Source: VMCP01 sp964645755
Lineage (GTDB): Bacteria; Bacteroidota; Bacteroidia; NS11-12g; UBA955
Direction: 5' to 3'
DNA length: 64,000 bases
Assembly (NCBI GenBank): GCA_964645755.1
Contig: CAZYBT010000003.1
Span: 10,066 to 74,065, forward strand
The notes beneath the pieces were generated by a model. The model was not told the DNA's origin. It ran no database searches and saw only the letters and a list, made by a program, of their open reading frames with translations. The position numbers and the translations under genes are program-made. Positions 9,912 through 17,549 of the stretch are shown here, in pieces. Positions within the stretch are counted from its first letter, which is position 1. Each line of letters starts with the position of its first letter.

Positions 9912-12707
9912 TTATTTTTGATTATTGAGCTTAATTAATTGTTCATTATCCATTGGTTCAACCATTTTCACTTCTCGCCAAGGGATATTCTTGTTGTATT
10001 TTCTCATTGCTAACTCCGGATCAAAGACCCTCAAGTCAGATTTTTCCATTATATATGGTTTGTAATTTGGAGTTTCCGTCAAAAAATCATTAAGGACTGT
10101 TGCCGTCGCATCAAAATGATTCACTGATGGCAAACCTTTTAAGGTATAAATTGTACGAATTATTGAACCAAAATTTGCATGTTTGGTAGAGATATAATTT
10201 CTCCTTACATATGGCCCGGCTAACAATAAAACACTACGATGTGCATCTACATGATCAACACCACCTTGGGGATCATCTTCTGTGATAATCACAAGCATGT
10301 TTTTCCAATATTTTGTATGTGATAAAAATTGCAAAATTCGGCCCAACGCCAAGTCATTATCAGCAACATAACTCTGTATAAATGGGTAACCATCATTCGG
10401 TCTGGGCGAAGAAGTATGATCGTTGGGCAATTGAATTGTCAATAATTCTGGCAAATCATCTTTCCCCTCAATCCACAATTTTGTAAATTCAGTTTCAAAT
10501 TGTTCTACCCTAAACTGATCTGGAATACTCGTATTATATCCTGCGTAATTTTTCGAGGTCTTTGAATAAATTGACTTTGGCATTGGAAATGGTACCGCTA
10601 AAGCCGTACCGTTCATTGTATCGTACCATTCCTCTTGAACATCCGTATATTCATTTGCCTCACCAAAGTTATATACAGATATTTTATTTCTTTCTAGTGA
10701 TTCCCACAAACCTCCAATTTGATTATAATCTTCTGGATCTTGAGCTCCAGTAGTTCTCGGAAATCTTCCTCCAGGGGATTTTGAAAACAATTTATATGTA
10801 CCAACATTCGCTGAATTGGTTTCTACATATTCATTGGGAATCGTTCCAAGCATCCAATGATGACCGTGAATAGAAGCGTCGCTGTCACAATAAAAATTGT
10901 CAGATACGCCAAACTCCTTCGCAATCTTTAAATGGTTCGGAGCAATTCTTAAATTATCCAACCCTAAAACAAAATTTTTACGCATTAAGGTATCGAATCC
11001 GTATTTATGGAGATCTGCATTTGATACTTTATCAATTTGTTCAATCAAAAAGCGTTCTGCATTCACACCAAATCTCGATAGTGTTGAATCACCTCTTACT
11101 CCAGGTAATTGACCAAACAATTCGTCAAATGTTCTATTCTCTTTGGTTATATAAACAATATGTTTGATTTTGGTCGAATCCTTTTGTTTTAAAGCATTTC
11201 CAAAAGAAGCTAACTTTGATATTGTTGAATCCGAATTTTGAACAAAAGTATGGTTCATGCAAGCCCTAGTCCATTGATCAAATTGCTTTGTTGTTTGATT
11301 TAATTTTACTTTCTGTAACAATCCTAACTGAATATCTCCAATATATTTTCCTTGAATTGGTTCAACAAATCCTATTCCGCCATTTGCTCCTGCACCCAAT
11401 CCCCTAATTGAAGTTACAAGTAACTCATTTGTTCCCCTTAAAAATTTAACCCTCGAAGTTCCCCAAGCCGACGGGATAAACGAAATGCATTTATTCTTGT
11501 TCAAATCAACAACGGCAACTGCATTATAACCCAAAAGAGCCACATATAATCTATTCTTTCGCGAGTCTATATCTAATCCATATGGAAAATATCCCCTATA
11601 CCGATCTAAAAAAGTACCAGTTGTAATTGGAATTTGCCTTTCAATTTTAAAATTCGTTAAGTTTAATACTGCAATTTCATCGCTCTGCGACTGACTAATA
11701 TAGGCATAATTGCCTGAACAAACGACAGAATTAGGATGTGAACCACCAACAATTTCAGCACCATCAATAAACTCTCCAATTTTCTTACCAGTAATTATTT
11801 TTGCAACAATTTTATTCGAGAGAGTATTCACAACCCAAGCTGACATCGATTCATCAACATTAGATTTACCTAGACCCGGTACAAATTTATTCTCAACAAT
11901 CACACCCTCCTCCGATTCTTTAGTGTGAGCAGCATATGGTGGAAAATGCAAATAAAAACTATCTTTATTTTTTGGAGTCACTCCGGGCAACAAAGGATAA
12001 TTATACACCCCAACATTTACAAAAACAAGATGCTTTCGATCCGATGACAATTGTAGCCCAAATGGAATTCTTCCGGTGTTTAATCTAGCAATTAATTTTT
12101 TACTTTGAAGATTTATACGATACAATTCTTGCCAAGCTCTATCTAAAACCCATAATTCATTCAACATAGTATCCCAAACAATATCTGTAATCATAGATTC
12201 TCCCAGAGCCTCTGGATGAAATAAATTACAGTCGATTGAATCAACTACCTTCTTATTCGTTAAATTGAAAAAGAAAACTTTACCATTATCTCCTCCACTT
12301 ATAGCAACAACTTCAGGATTTTTCCCAAAACAAGCTCCTATAAACGTACTTTGAAATAAACCAACTTGTTTTTCTTTTCCATATTCTGGAAAACGTTCAA
12401 CTGTAAATTTTTTATTTCGAAGATTCACAATTGAAATTGCATTGTTATGTAAGATTACCCCCAGTGTTTCCTCAGAATTTACCGCTAATCCAAAGGCTGA
12501 ACGGCTAATTTCTAGAACATCACCTGCGGGTGAGACAATTCTGCCACTGGGCAATATTGAAATTCCATTTAAATCACGTTTACAATAATCGAATTGACCA
12601 GGAACCACATAATTATGAAGTTTATCGCTTTCAATTTGCGATTTTTGTGAAAATAAAATACCAATTTGAAAAATTGAAACGAAGACAATGAGTAATAACC
12701 TTTGCAT
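9912..12707 (-). CDS. YncE-type beta-propeller/phosphoesterase fusion, copy 1
   Basis: A 931-residue paralogue of the next gene in the operon with the same architecture. It has a signal peptide (MQRLLLIVFVSIFQIGILFS), a propeller region at about 45-440 with repeats such as SDRKHLVFVNVGVYN and DSRKNRLYVALLGYNAVAVV, and a phosphoesterase domain from about 515 (IKHIVYITKENRTFDELFGQ, CDSDASIHGHHWM, IITEDDPQGGVDHVDAHRS, HANFGSIIRTIYTLKGL). The catalytic and metal residues match those of copy 2, but the two are clearly diverged, with larger insertions here. It is the first gene of the three-gene operon. The tandem copies suggest different substrate specificities. Confidence 0.85.
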   Translation of the reverse strand: MQRLLLIVFVSIFQIGILFSQKSQIESDKLHNYVVPGQFDYCKRDLNGISILPSGRIVSPAGDVLEISRSAFGLAVNSEETLGVILHNNAISIVNLRNKKFTVERFPEYGKEKQVGLFQSTFIGACFGKNPEVVAISGGDNGKVFFFNLTNKKVVDSIDCNLFHPEALGESMITDIVWDTMLNELWVLDRAWQELYRINLQSKKLIARLNTGRIPFGLQLSSDRKHLVFVNVGVYNYPLLPGVTPKNKDSFYLHFPPYAAHTKESEEGVIVENKFVPGLGKSNVDESMSAWVVNTLSNKIVAKIITGKKIGEFIDGAEIVGGSHPNSVVCSGNYAYISQSQSDEIAVLNLTNFKIERQIPITTGTFLDRYRGYFPYGLDIDSRKNRLYVALLGYNAVAVVDLNKNKCISFIPSAWGTSRVKFLRGTNELLVTSIRGLGAGANGGIGFVEPIQGKYIGDIQLGLLQKVKLNQTTKQFDQWTRACMNHTFVQNSDSTISKLASFGNALKQKDSTKIKHIVYITKENRTFDELFGQLPGVRGDSTLSRFGVNAERFLIEQIDKVSNADLHKYGFDTLMRKNFVLGLDNLRIAPNHLKIAKEFGVSDNFYCDSDASIHGHHWMLGTIPNEYVETNSANVGTYKLFSKSPGGRFPRTTGAQDPEDYNQIGGLWESLERNKISVYNFGEANEYTDVQEEWYDTMNGTALAVPFPMPKSIYSKTSKNYAGYNTSIPDQFRVEQFETEFTKLWIEGKDDLPELLTIQLPNDHTSSPRPNDGYPFIQSYVADNDLALGRILQFLSHTKYWKNMLVIITEDDPQGGVDHVDAHRSVLLLAGPYVRRNYISTKHANFGSIIRTIYTLKGLPSVNHFDATATVLNDFLTETPNYKPYIMEKSDLRVFDPELAMRKYNKNIPWREVKMVEPMDNEQLIKLNNQK

Positions 12708-12810
12708 AACTTTGAATCAAAGGAATATAAAATTCGTTATTTTAATATGGTTGTAAAAATATCATTTCATTAAATCATGTAAAAGATTCCTTCATTAAAA
12801 AAAAATTTAT

Positions 12811-13008
12811 ATGATTGAAAAATTAAATTCAATAAAACATAAAAAAATTTTTGAAGCATTGCTGATTGGCCTAACAACTTTTTGCATCTACACCTGCATG
12901 TATGCAATTAGAAAACCTTTCAATGCCTTGGTTTTCGATGGTAAATTGTTAGGTTTTGGAATAAAATCATGGATGGTATTGAAAATATTTGAAAAGAAGA
13001 AAAAGTAA
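12811..13008 (+). pseudogene. 3'-truncated remnant of a DUF5690/MFS-like transporter gene
   Basis: The 65 codons encode an N-terminal segment (IFEALLIGLTTFCIYTCMYAIRKPFNALVF, here described rather than extended) resembling the start of DUF5690/MFS-type transporters: one hydrophobic helix and a YAIRKPF motif. The reading frame ends in a short lysine run. Only about 150 bp separate it from the next gene, so the remaining 300-400 residues are absent, not just frameshifted. It is divergent from the phosphoesterase operon, with 103 bp between. I read it as a deletion relic. A functional 65-residue membrane peptide is possible but less likely. Confidence 0.6.
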
Positions 13009-13155
13009 AACTACGCCTCAATCCTTCAAACCAACATGGATTTGTTGTTTCATTTTCTATGTCTCTGAAAAACCATCGAATGAATATTTGATCGCTTACA
13101 AAAATACCAAAATATAGGTATTCTATTGTTTTTCAAATCATTGTACTTCGCTGTC

Positions 13156-13671
13156 ATGAAAAAATTCCTAAATCTATCATCATTTGTACTTTTCATCGTT
13201 GGAACGATTTTTAAATTAGAATCTTGGCCAGGTGCAAACATCCTGATTCTCATTGGTAGCCTTACTTTGCTTATTGGAGCTATTTACATAGGTTATACTG
13301 AAAATCAAGAAAATGGGCTTTCTGTAGTTCACAATTTTGTGGCTACTTTAACCCTCGCAACAATCATCGTTGGCGGGGTGTTTAAATTTATGCATTGGCC
13401 GGGTGGACAAATTATTTTGATTGCCAGCGCGCTCCTTGCATTGGCTATGGTGATGTTGAATTTCCTTGAGAGTCAGCCCTTACAAAAACTATCGTCTCAA
13501 TTTGTGACCACAATCTTACTCATGCTGTTCATTTCAACTGCTTTGGGCACCAAATATTCGACCAAACACACCGAAAAAGAACAAAACTGTAAAGAAAATT
13601 GTGAAAAATGCGATTCTAAAGACAGCAGCAATCAAAAAACTACAAACACAGTTGATAGTACCCAAAAGTAA
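13156..13671 (+). CDS. Small polytopic membrane protein with GldL-like FKxxxWPG repeats
   Basis: A 171-residue protein starting at MKKFLNLSSFVLF; an ATG 30 bp further upstream is possible. It has about four hydrophobic segments between residues 1 and 125. Two internally similar units contain GTIFKLESWPGANILILIGS and GGVFKFMHWPGGQIILIASA, the motif also seen at the N-terminus of GldL-type proteins. A hydrophilic, cysteine-containing tail follows (ENCEKCDSKDSS). The pairing suggests a duplicated two-helix hairpin. It is followed by a terminator at 13699-13724 and stands alone. GldL itself has a long cytoplasmic domain that is absent here, so this is not GldL. Function is unknown. Confidence 0.7.
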   Translation: MKKFLNLSSFVLFIVGTIFKLESWPGANILILIGSLTLLIGAIYIGYTENQENGLSVVHNFVATLTLATIIVGGVFKFMHWPGGQIILIASALLALAMVMLNFLESQPLQKLSSQFVTTILLMLFISTALGTKYSTKHTEKEQNCKENCEKCDSKDSSNQKTTNTVDSTQK

Positions 13672-13698
13672 ACAACATTATCTCACAACGAATATTAG

Positions 13699-13724
13699 GG
13701 GCAGCATCATTACTGCCCTTTTTT
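13699..13724 (+). terminator. Rho-independent terminator
   Basis: GGGCAG (13699-13704) and CTGCCC (13713-13718) form a stem with an 8-nt loop followed by six T residues. It lies 28 bp after the stop of the small membrane protein gene. The T-tract overlaps the stop codon of the convergent gene. Confidence 0.7.
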
Positions 13725-14997
13725 ATTGATTGAACAAATAAGATACTTGCATTGTAATTCCTGAAGTGGCAGACAATGGTTTGAACTTCACTTCATTAAA
13801 ACTCTTATCGAAATACATCGAAGATTGAACGACGAATCGATTCCATTTCTTCTGTAATCCAAGTGCTATCGAAACATCATGCATCTTTGGAAAATTAGTT
13901 TTAATTACACTCAACTCCTGCGATACAACTTGATTTCCCGGCCAATTTTTTGCCCTAAAAGCCACGGCTTCAGTAGATCTTAACGACAGCTTTGTCCCCA
14001 AACCAGTCACAAACCAAAGATCTTTTTTCAAGGGCATCAAATAGGNNNNNNNNNNCAAATAGGAAATAGACAATGGAATTTGCACCACTTTGTAATTAAA
14101 TTGGATGTTTTTATAGTCGTGCATGTGAACTCCGTTAACTCCTGTATATTCAGTAGCGAAATTCGTTTTTTCTGTGCGCTTAAATTCTTCCTCATCGTAG
14201 TAATTACGTCCCATAATTGAACTCAATTTCAGTCCAATTTGAAACTGCCAACGTTGATTTTTCAAAACGGTCGCCATCAAACCAAACCCCTTTTCTCCGA
14301 TTCCAACATGACCCATTAATCCGGCGGTGTATTGATATTTTTTAATCATTTTCTGTGCATCTAAAATACTATCTTTTGCTGCAGAAGTATCTTTGATTGG
14401 CTTGGCCGTAAATTCTATTTTTTCTGATTGAGCAATAACAACGTGACTGTCTTTCTGAGTATTTTCAAGTATTTCAACTTGATTCATCTTCTCGTTTTGT
14501 TCTTGATAATCAGCCAAAAGCATGGTCTCTGCATGCTTATTATTCGAACTTAAATTTGCAGTAACTGCAAATCTTTCTGGAGAAATCAAGTGCATTTTTT
14601 GCGCATATTCTCTTTTCTGAGGGACGATTACCTGAGGGCGAAATTCATGCAACAACTCCATTTTTAATTTTGCAAGTTCAAGACTCATTTTGTCATTTTG
14701 GTCAATTAACAAACTATTTTGTTTCTGAAATTCTTGTTGTTGAATTTTAATGTTATTAACCTCTGTTTGCAAGCGGTTATTCTTTTGCATTTGAAAAAAG
14801 AATAAAACAGATGTCGCACCAATTACACCAGCAATCATTGTATTGGCAACAATGCGTGAATATTTGAATTTCGGTTGAGACAACGGTAAATTCGCGCGAA
14901 CATGCTGATGAATGTTTTTCACCTCGCTCGCAGAAAATGGAACATCTTCAGAATCCAATTTTTGCTTTAATATGTCGTCAAATAATTCATCTTTCAT
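13723..14997 (-). CDS. Anti-sigma-like membrane protein with beta-barrel-like C-terminus (contains assembly gap)
   Basis: About 424 residues including four unknown ones from a 10-N gap. Residues 1-48 are a charged cytoplasmic segment, 49-70 a single transmembrane helix, 71-118 a coiled coil (many Q, K, E and L), 119-220 a low-complexity linker. From about 222 onward the sequence resembles the last strands of a Bacteroidota outer-membrane barrel (YTAGLMGHVGIGEKGFGLMA, WQFQIGLKLSSIMG, VTGLGTKLSLRS). The start overlaps the stop of the ECF sigma factor by 4 bp, so translation is coupled and an anti-sigma role is likely. An inner-membrane anchor joined to a barrel-like domain is unusual. The exact sequence around the gap is uncertain. 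Confidence 0.75.
   Translation of the reverse strand: MKDELFDDILKQKLDSEDVPFSASEVKNIHQHVRANLPLSQPKFKYSRIVANTMIAGVIGATSVLFFFQMQKNNRLQTEVNNIKIQQQEFQKQNSLLIDQNDKMSLELAKLKMELLHEFRPQVIVPQKREYAQKMHLISPERFAVTANLSSNNKHAETMLLADYQEQNEKMNQVEILENTQKDSHVVIAQSEKIEFTAKPIKDTSAAKDSILDAQKMIKKYQYTAGLMGHVGIGEKGFGLMATVLKNQRWQFQIGLKLSSIMGRNYYDEEEFKRTEKTNFATEYTGVNGVHMHDYKNIQFNYKVVQIPLSISYLXXXXYLMPLKKDLWFVTGLGTKLSLRSTEAVAFRAKNWPGNQVVSQELSVIKTNFPKMHDVSIALGLQKKWNRFVVQSSMYFDKSFNEVKFKPLSATSGITMQVSYLFNQ
14046..14055. other. Assembly gap (10 N) flanked by an 8-bp direct repeat
   Basis: Ten unknown bases sit between two copies of CAAATAGG. Collapsing the gap plus one copy removes 18 nt, exactly six codons, and leaves the gene open. 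This suggests two contig ends that overlap by 8 bp were joined with a placeholder. Confidence 0.95.
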
Positions 14998-15596
14998 TTG
15001 GATCGTGAAATTTTAAAGTCATAGGTTTTACTGTATTCAGGAAACTTTTGGGCAATCATTTTTTGCAATTTTCGTCTGGCATCTTGCAAATTGGATTTCG
15101 AAGTCCCCTCTTTTATATTTAACATTTCTGCAATTTCTCGGTGGGTATATCCCTCAACCACAAAAAGAGTAAATACAAGTCTGTACATCGGTGGCAATAG
15201 ATGAATTAACTTCATAATATCATCAACCGACAGCTTGCTCAACACGTCGTGGTTTAAATCAACGACTTCAATATCTTCTACATCTGTAGTGTGACTAAAT
15301 TTATGATATTTATGATAATAATCGATTGCAGAATTCACAAAAATCGTACGAATCCATGCTTTAAACGATTTAGAGGTATCGTGTTTATTGAGATGCATGA
15401 AAATTTTCAAAAAACCATCATTAATCACTTCTTCCTGCTCTTCTTGTATGTGCAAAAATCTAGAAACCAATTTTTTAGCATACCCTAAATGCATCGAAAT
15501 CAACTCATATTGTGCTGCTGAATTCCCCTCTTTGCACTTCTCAATGATGGCGTGCAAATTGTCTTTAGATTGATTTTGGGAAGTTGAAATGAGCAT
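14994..15596 (-). CDS. ECF-type RNA polymerase sigma factor
   Basis: A 200-residue sigma-70 family protein. Region 2 is at about 30-95 (AKKLVSRFLHIQEEQEEVIN, then DGFLKIFMHLNKHD and FKAWIRTIFVNSAIDYYHK). Region 4 is at about 125-180 (LPPMYRLVFTLFVVEGYTHR, EIAEMLNIKEGTSKSNLQDA). It lacks regions 1 and 3, as expected for the extracytoplasmic-function group. The downstream membrane protein gene overlaps it by 4 bp and is the probable anti-sigma partner. An outer-membrane protein gene diverges from its start with about 160 bp between, and may be a target. The signal sensed is unknown. Confidence 0.92.
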   Translation of the reverse strand: MLISTSQNQSKDNLHAIIEKCKEGNSAAQYELISMHLGYAKKLVSRFLHIQEEQEEVINDGFLKIFMHLNKHDTSKSFKAWIRTIFVNSAIDYYHKYHKFSHTTDVEDIEVVDLNHDVLSKLSVDDIMKLIHLLPPMYRLVFTLFVVEGYTHREIAEMLNIKEGTSKSNLQDARRKLQKMIAQKFPEYSKTYDFKISRSK

Positions 15597-15758
15597 TATT
15601 GGATTTCTCTATACTATAACAATACTGAAATTTGACTCGAATGGTGGGCTAAAAAAAATAATAATTTCACCCCACCCTTTTGAATGATCATTCGTATTTA
15701 TATTCAAATAACGCACATTCATTTGATGATTGGATTTTACGCACTCAATTTTAAAAAC

Positions 15759-16418
15759 ATGAAAAAACAACATTTATTCACAGTATTGGGGTTGACATTG
15801 GTTTCAACCGCAGCGAAAGCTCAAGATTCAATCAAAACATTGTTTTCTACGCCAAAAATTAACACGATTGGACTTTATGTGGCTCCAGAGTACCAATTCG
15901 GACAAGTTCAAAATGAATTCACACATCTGAGTGGCATCTCGGGGATGTTGGTTTTTAACCAGAAATTTTCTGTAGGTTTGTCAATGAATCGCACTATGGT
16001 GAGAGACTTTTCTCCAAAAGAAGTCAATCCATTGTATTTGAGGGCAAATTATGGAGGATTAAAATTGGAGTATACGTTCAAACCAACCAATGTATTTCAT
16101 ATTTCTGTTCCTTTATTAGTGGGAATGGGAATGGCCACTACTGATTCATTTGCCGCAAGTGGCATTCGACCTGATTCATTCAGAATTTCAAGAAATCAGG
16201 ACCTTGGAAATCGATTTTTCATCGTGCAACCAGGAATTCAAATTGAAGCAAATGTTTTCAATTATGCAAAAGCGTATTTGGGTGCACATTACCGATTCTC
16301 ATTCGACACTAACAATTCTACCAATTTAGACGCAACAACTTTGCAGGGATTTGGTGTTTATGGCGGATTAAAAATTGGTTTATTTGATTACAATATCCGA
16401 AAAAAAGTTAAAAAATAA
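15759..16418 (+). CDS. Outer-membrane beta-barrel protein
   Basis: 219 residues from MKKQHLFTVLGLTLVSTAAK, a clear signal peptide ending in AKA|QD. The frame is open 75 bp further upstream, but that extension lacks a plausible signal. The mature part shows alternating hydrophobic residues and strands such as TIGLYVAPEYQFGQV, FSVGLSMNRTMV, GLKLEYTFKPTNVFHISVPL, and YLGAHYRFSFDT. The predicted size suits an 8- to 10-stranded barrel. It diverges from the ECF sigma operon and ends at a long bidirectional terminator. No ligand or enzymatic motif is visible. Confidence 0.75.
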   Translation: MKKQHLFTVLGLTLVSTAAKAQDSIKTLFSTPKINTIGLYVAPEYQFGQVQNEFTHLSGISGMLVFNQKFSVGLSMNRTMVRDFSPKEVNPLYLRANYGGLKLEYTFKPTNVFHISVPLLVGMGMATTDSFAASGIRPDSFRISRNQDLGNRFFIVQPGIQIEANVFNYAKAYLGAHYRFSFDTNNSTNLDATTLQGFGVYGGLKIGLFDYNIRKKVKK

Positions 16419-16444
16419 ATACATCAATTGCACAATTGATCAAT

Positions 16445-16499
16445 ATTGAAAAAGCATAAAAAAAGGGGGCTGAGCCCCCTTTTTTTATGCTTTTTCAAT
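16445..16499. terminator. Bidirectional terminator with 26-bp perfect stem
   Basis: Arms 16445-16470 and 16474-16499 are perfectly complementary around a 3-nt TGA loop. The stem has a GC core (GGGGGC/GCCCCC) flanked by runs of seven A and seven T, so it gives a T-tract on both strands. It sits between the convergent barrel gene and the lipoprotein rhodanese gene. Confidence 0.92.
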
Positions 16500-16514
16500 C
16501 AAACACTCACTGAA

Positions 16515-16907
16515 TTATTTAGCGCATTGAATATTTTGCCATGCACCCAAGTTGGTAACATTTTGAATACCAGCTTCCTCGAGCATTGATTTTGCCGTAT
16601 TTGCTCTATTTCCACTTCTACATACCAAAGTAACGCTCTGGTATTTTTTAAGTTCTTCTATTTTTGTGCTTAAGTCCGACAACGGAATGTTCACACTGCA
16701 ATTTGCATGCCCATCGCCATTCCATTCTTCAACAGTTCTAACATCTACAATAATAGACCCTTTGACATTACCTGGTTTAGTGGTATCAGATACTGTCATT
16801 TCATTTTTAACCTCATTTGAATTTGACGGTACTGAGTTACAAGCTGTTGCCATACCTGCAAAAAGCAAAAGGGCAGCTGCAAACATGATATTATTTAATT
16901 TCTTCAT
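16515..16907 (-). CDS. Periplasmic rhodanese-like lipoprotein
   Basis: 130 residues from MKKLNNIMFAAALLLFAGMA, a lipoprotein signal with lipobox ATAC (Cys at about residue 23). A single rhodanese domain follows, with IIVDVRTVEEWNGDGHA at its start and the active-site loop LVCRSGNRANTA carrying the sulfur-accepting cysteine. It is therefore a sulfurtransferase-like protein anchored to a membrane outside the cytoplasm. Its start overlaps the upstream DUF2892 gene by 17 bp; a longer frame upstream runs through that gene and is not needed. It is the last gene of the three-gene operon driven from the Crp/Fnr-like promoter near 17450. Confidence 0.85.
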   Translation of the reverse strand: MKKLNNIMFAAALLLFAGMATACNSVPSNSNEVKNEMTVSDTTKPGNVKGSIIVDVRTVEEWNGDGHANCSVNIPLSDLSTKIEELKKYQSVTLVCRSGNRANTAKSMLEEAGIQNVTNLGAWQNIQCAK

Positions 16908-17127
16908 ATGTAATTGTTTCATTTTCTTTTTGATTGTTCTTTTGATTGTCATTCGCACAAGTTGCACCACAGCAACCCGATGTAAATAACGAAAATAGGC
17001 TAAAAAAAGCACCCATCAAAATCACACCATTTTGGTGTGTCATATACCCTTGATATGCAATCATGACTCCCAAAACAAGTCTCATGATACGGGCAAGATT
17101 CCAATTGTGCGTGAGTGAATGCCACAT
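16891..17127 (-). CDS. DUF2892-family small membrane protein
   Basis: 78 residues with two hydrophobic segments (IMRLVLGVMIAYQGYM and GVILMGAFFSLFSLFTSGCC) separated by a short polar turn, typical of DUF2892 (YgaP C-terminal-like) proteins that pair with rhodaneses. The motif SGCCGATC carries three cysteines at the end of helix 2, where persulfide or metal chemistry could occur. It lies 3 bp after one rhodanese gene and overlaps the next by 17 bp, so the three form one operon. In YgaP the two domains are fused; here they are separate. Function beyond sulfur handling is inference. Confidence 0.8.
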   Translation of the reverse strand: MWHSLTHNWNLARIMRLVLGVMIAYQGYMTHQNGVILMGAFFSLFSLFTSGCCGATCANDNQKNNQKENETITYEEIK

Positions 17128-17130
17128 ACC

Positions 17131-17412
17131 TTACATCAATGCAATTCGCATATCGGCAAGTCCGCCGCCGTTATAAACCTCTGAAATGCCAGATTGTTTC
17201 AAAATCATTTCTGCCATTCCGCTTCTGTTGCCACTTCTGCAATAAACAACTAAAGGAGTTTTAAGTTGTTTCATTTCTGCCATGCGCATCGGAATTTCAT
17301 CCAATGGAATGTTCAATGCTCCTTCTACATGTCCGTCGGCAAATTCCCAACTTCCTCTTACGTCAACCACAGTAGCACCTTGCTCTGTAACCAATGATTT
17401 AATTGTTGTCAT
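17131..17412 (-). CDS. Single-domain cytoplasmic rhodanese
   Basis: 93 residues with no signal peptide, forming one rhodanese domain: ATVVDVRGSWEFADGHVEGA, NIPLDEIP, and the active-site loop VVYCRSGNRSGMA with the catalytic cysteine. It ends close to the domain boundary, like GlpE-type thiosulfate sulfurtransferases. It is the first gene of a three-gene operon (rhodanese, DUF2892, rhodanese lipoprotein). A palindrome GTGAC-N4-GTCAC at 17478-17491 and a -7 box TAATTTTG (minus strand, 17448-17455) lie just upstream. Confidence 0.92.
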   Translation of the reverse strand: MTTIKSLVTEQGATVVDVRGSWEFADGHVEGALNIPLDEIPMRMAEMKQLKTPLVVYCRSGNRSGMAEMILKQSGISEVYNGGGLADMRIALM

Positions 17413-17447
17413 ATATTTTAATTCTATTTATTTTGAATTGAATGATG

Positions 17448-17491
17448 CAAAATTAAAAGCTAAAACGATGGTTTGCCGTGACTTTGGTCAC
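17448..17491 (-). promoter_or_regulatory. Crp/Fnr-like operator and promoter of the rhodanese operon
   Basis: The palindrome GTGACTTTGGTCAC occupies 17478-17491. A perfect TAnnTTTG box (TAATTTTG on the minus strand) occupies 17448-17455. The centre-to-box distance (36.5 bp to the last G) is identical to that at three other promoters in this window and corresponds to about -41 from the likely start, the class-II activator position. Confidence 0.75.
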
Positions 17492-17492
17492 T

Positions 17493-17540
17493 CATCAAAA
17501 AAAAAGGATGATTTTTTCAAATCATCCTTTTTTTTTGATG
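17493..17540. terminator. Terminator with 20-bp perfect stem
   Basis: Arms 17493-17512 and 17521-17540 are perfectly complementary with an 8-nt loop; nine A residues pair with nine T residues, giving T-tracts on either strand. It lies 10 bp past the YeeE-type gene stop and ends the minus-strand sulfur operon before the separately promoted rhodanese operon. Confidence 0.88.
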
Positions 17541-17549
17541 TAATTAAAA

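Noticed and set aside
12811..13008. Frameshifted full-length transporter
   Set aside because: Only about 150 bp lie before the next gene, too little for the missing 300 or more residues in any frame.
16445..16499. Inverted repeats as insertion-sequence ends
   Set aside because: The two arms are only 3 nt apart and there is no transposase; the A/T runs and convergent genes fit a terminator.
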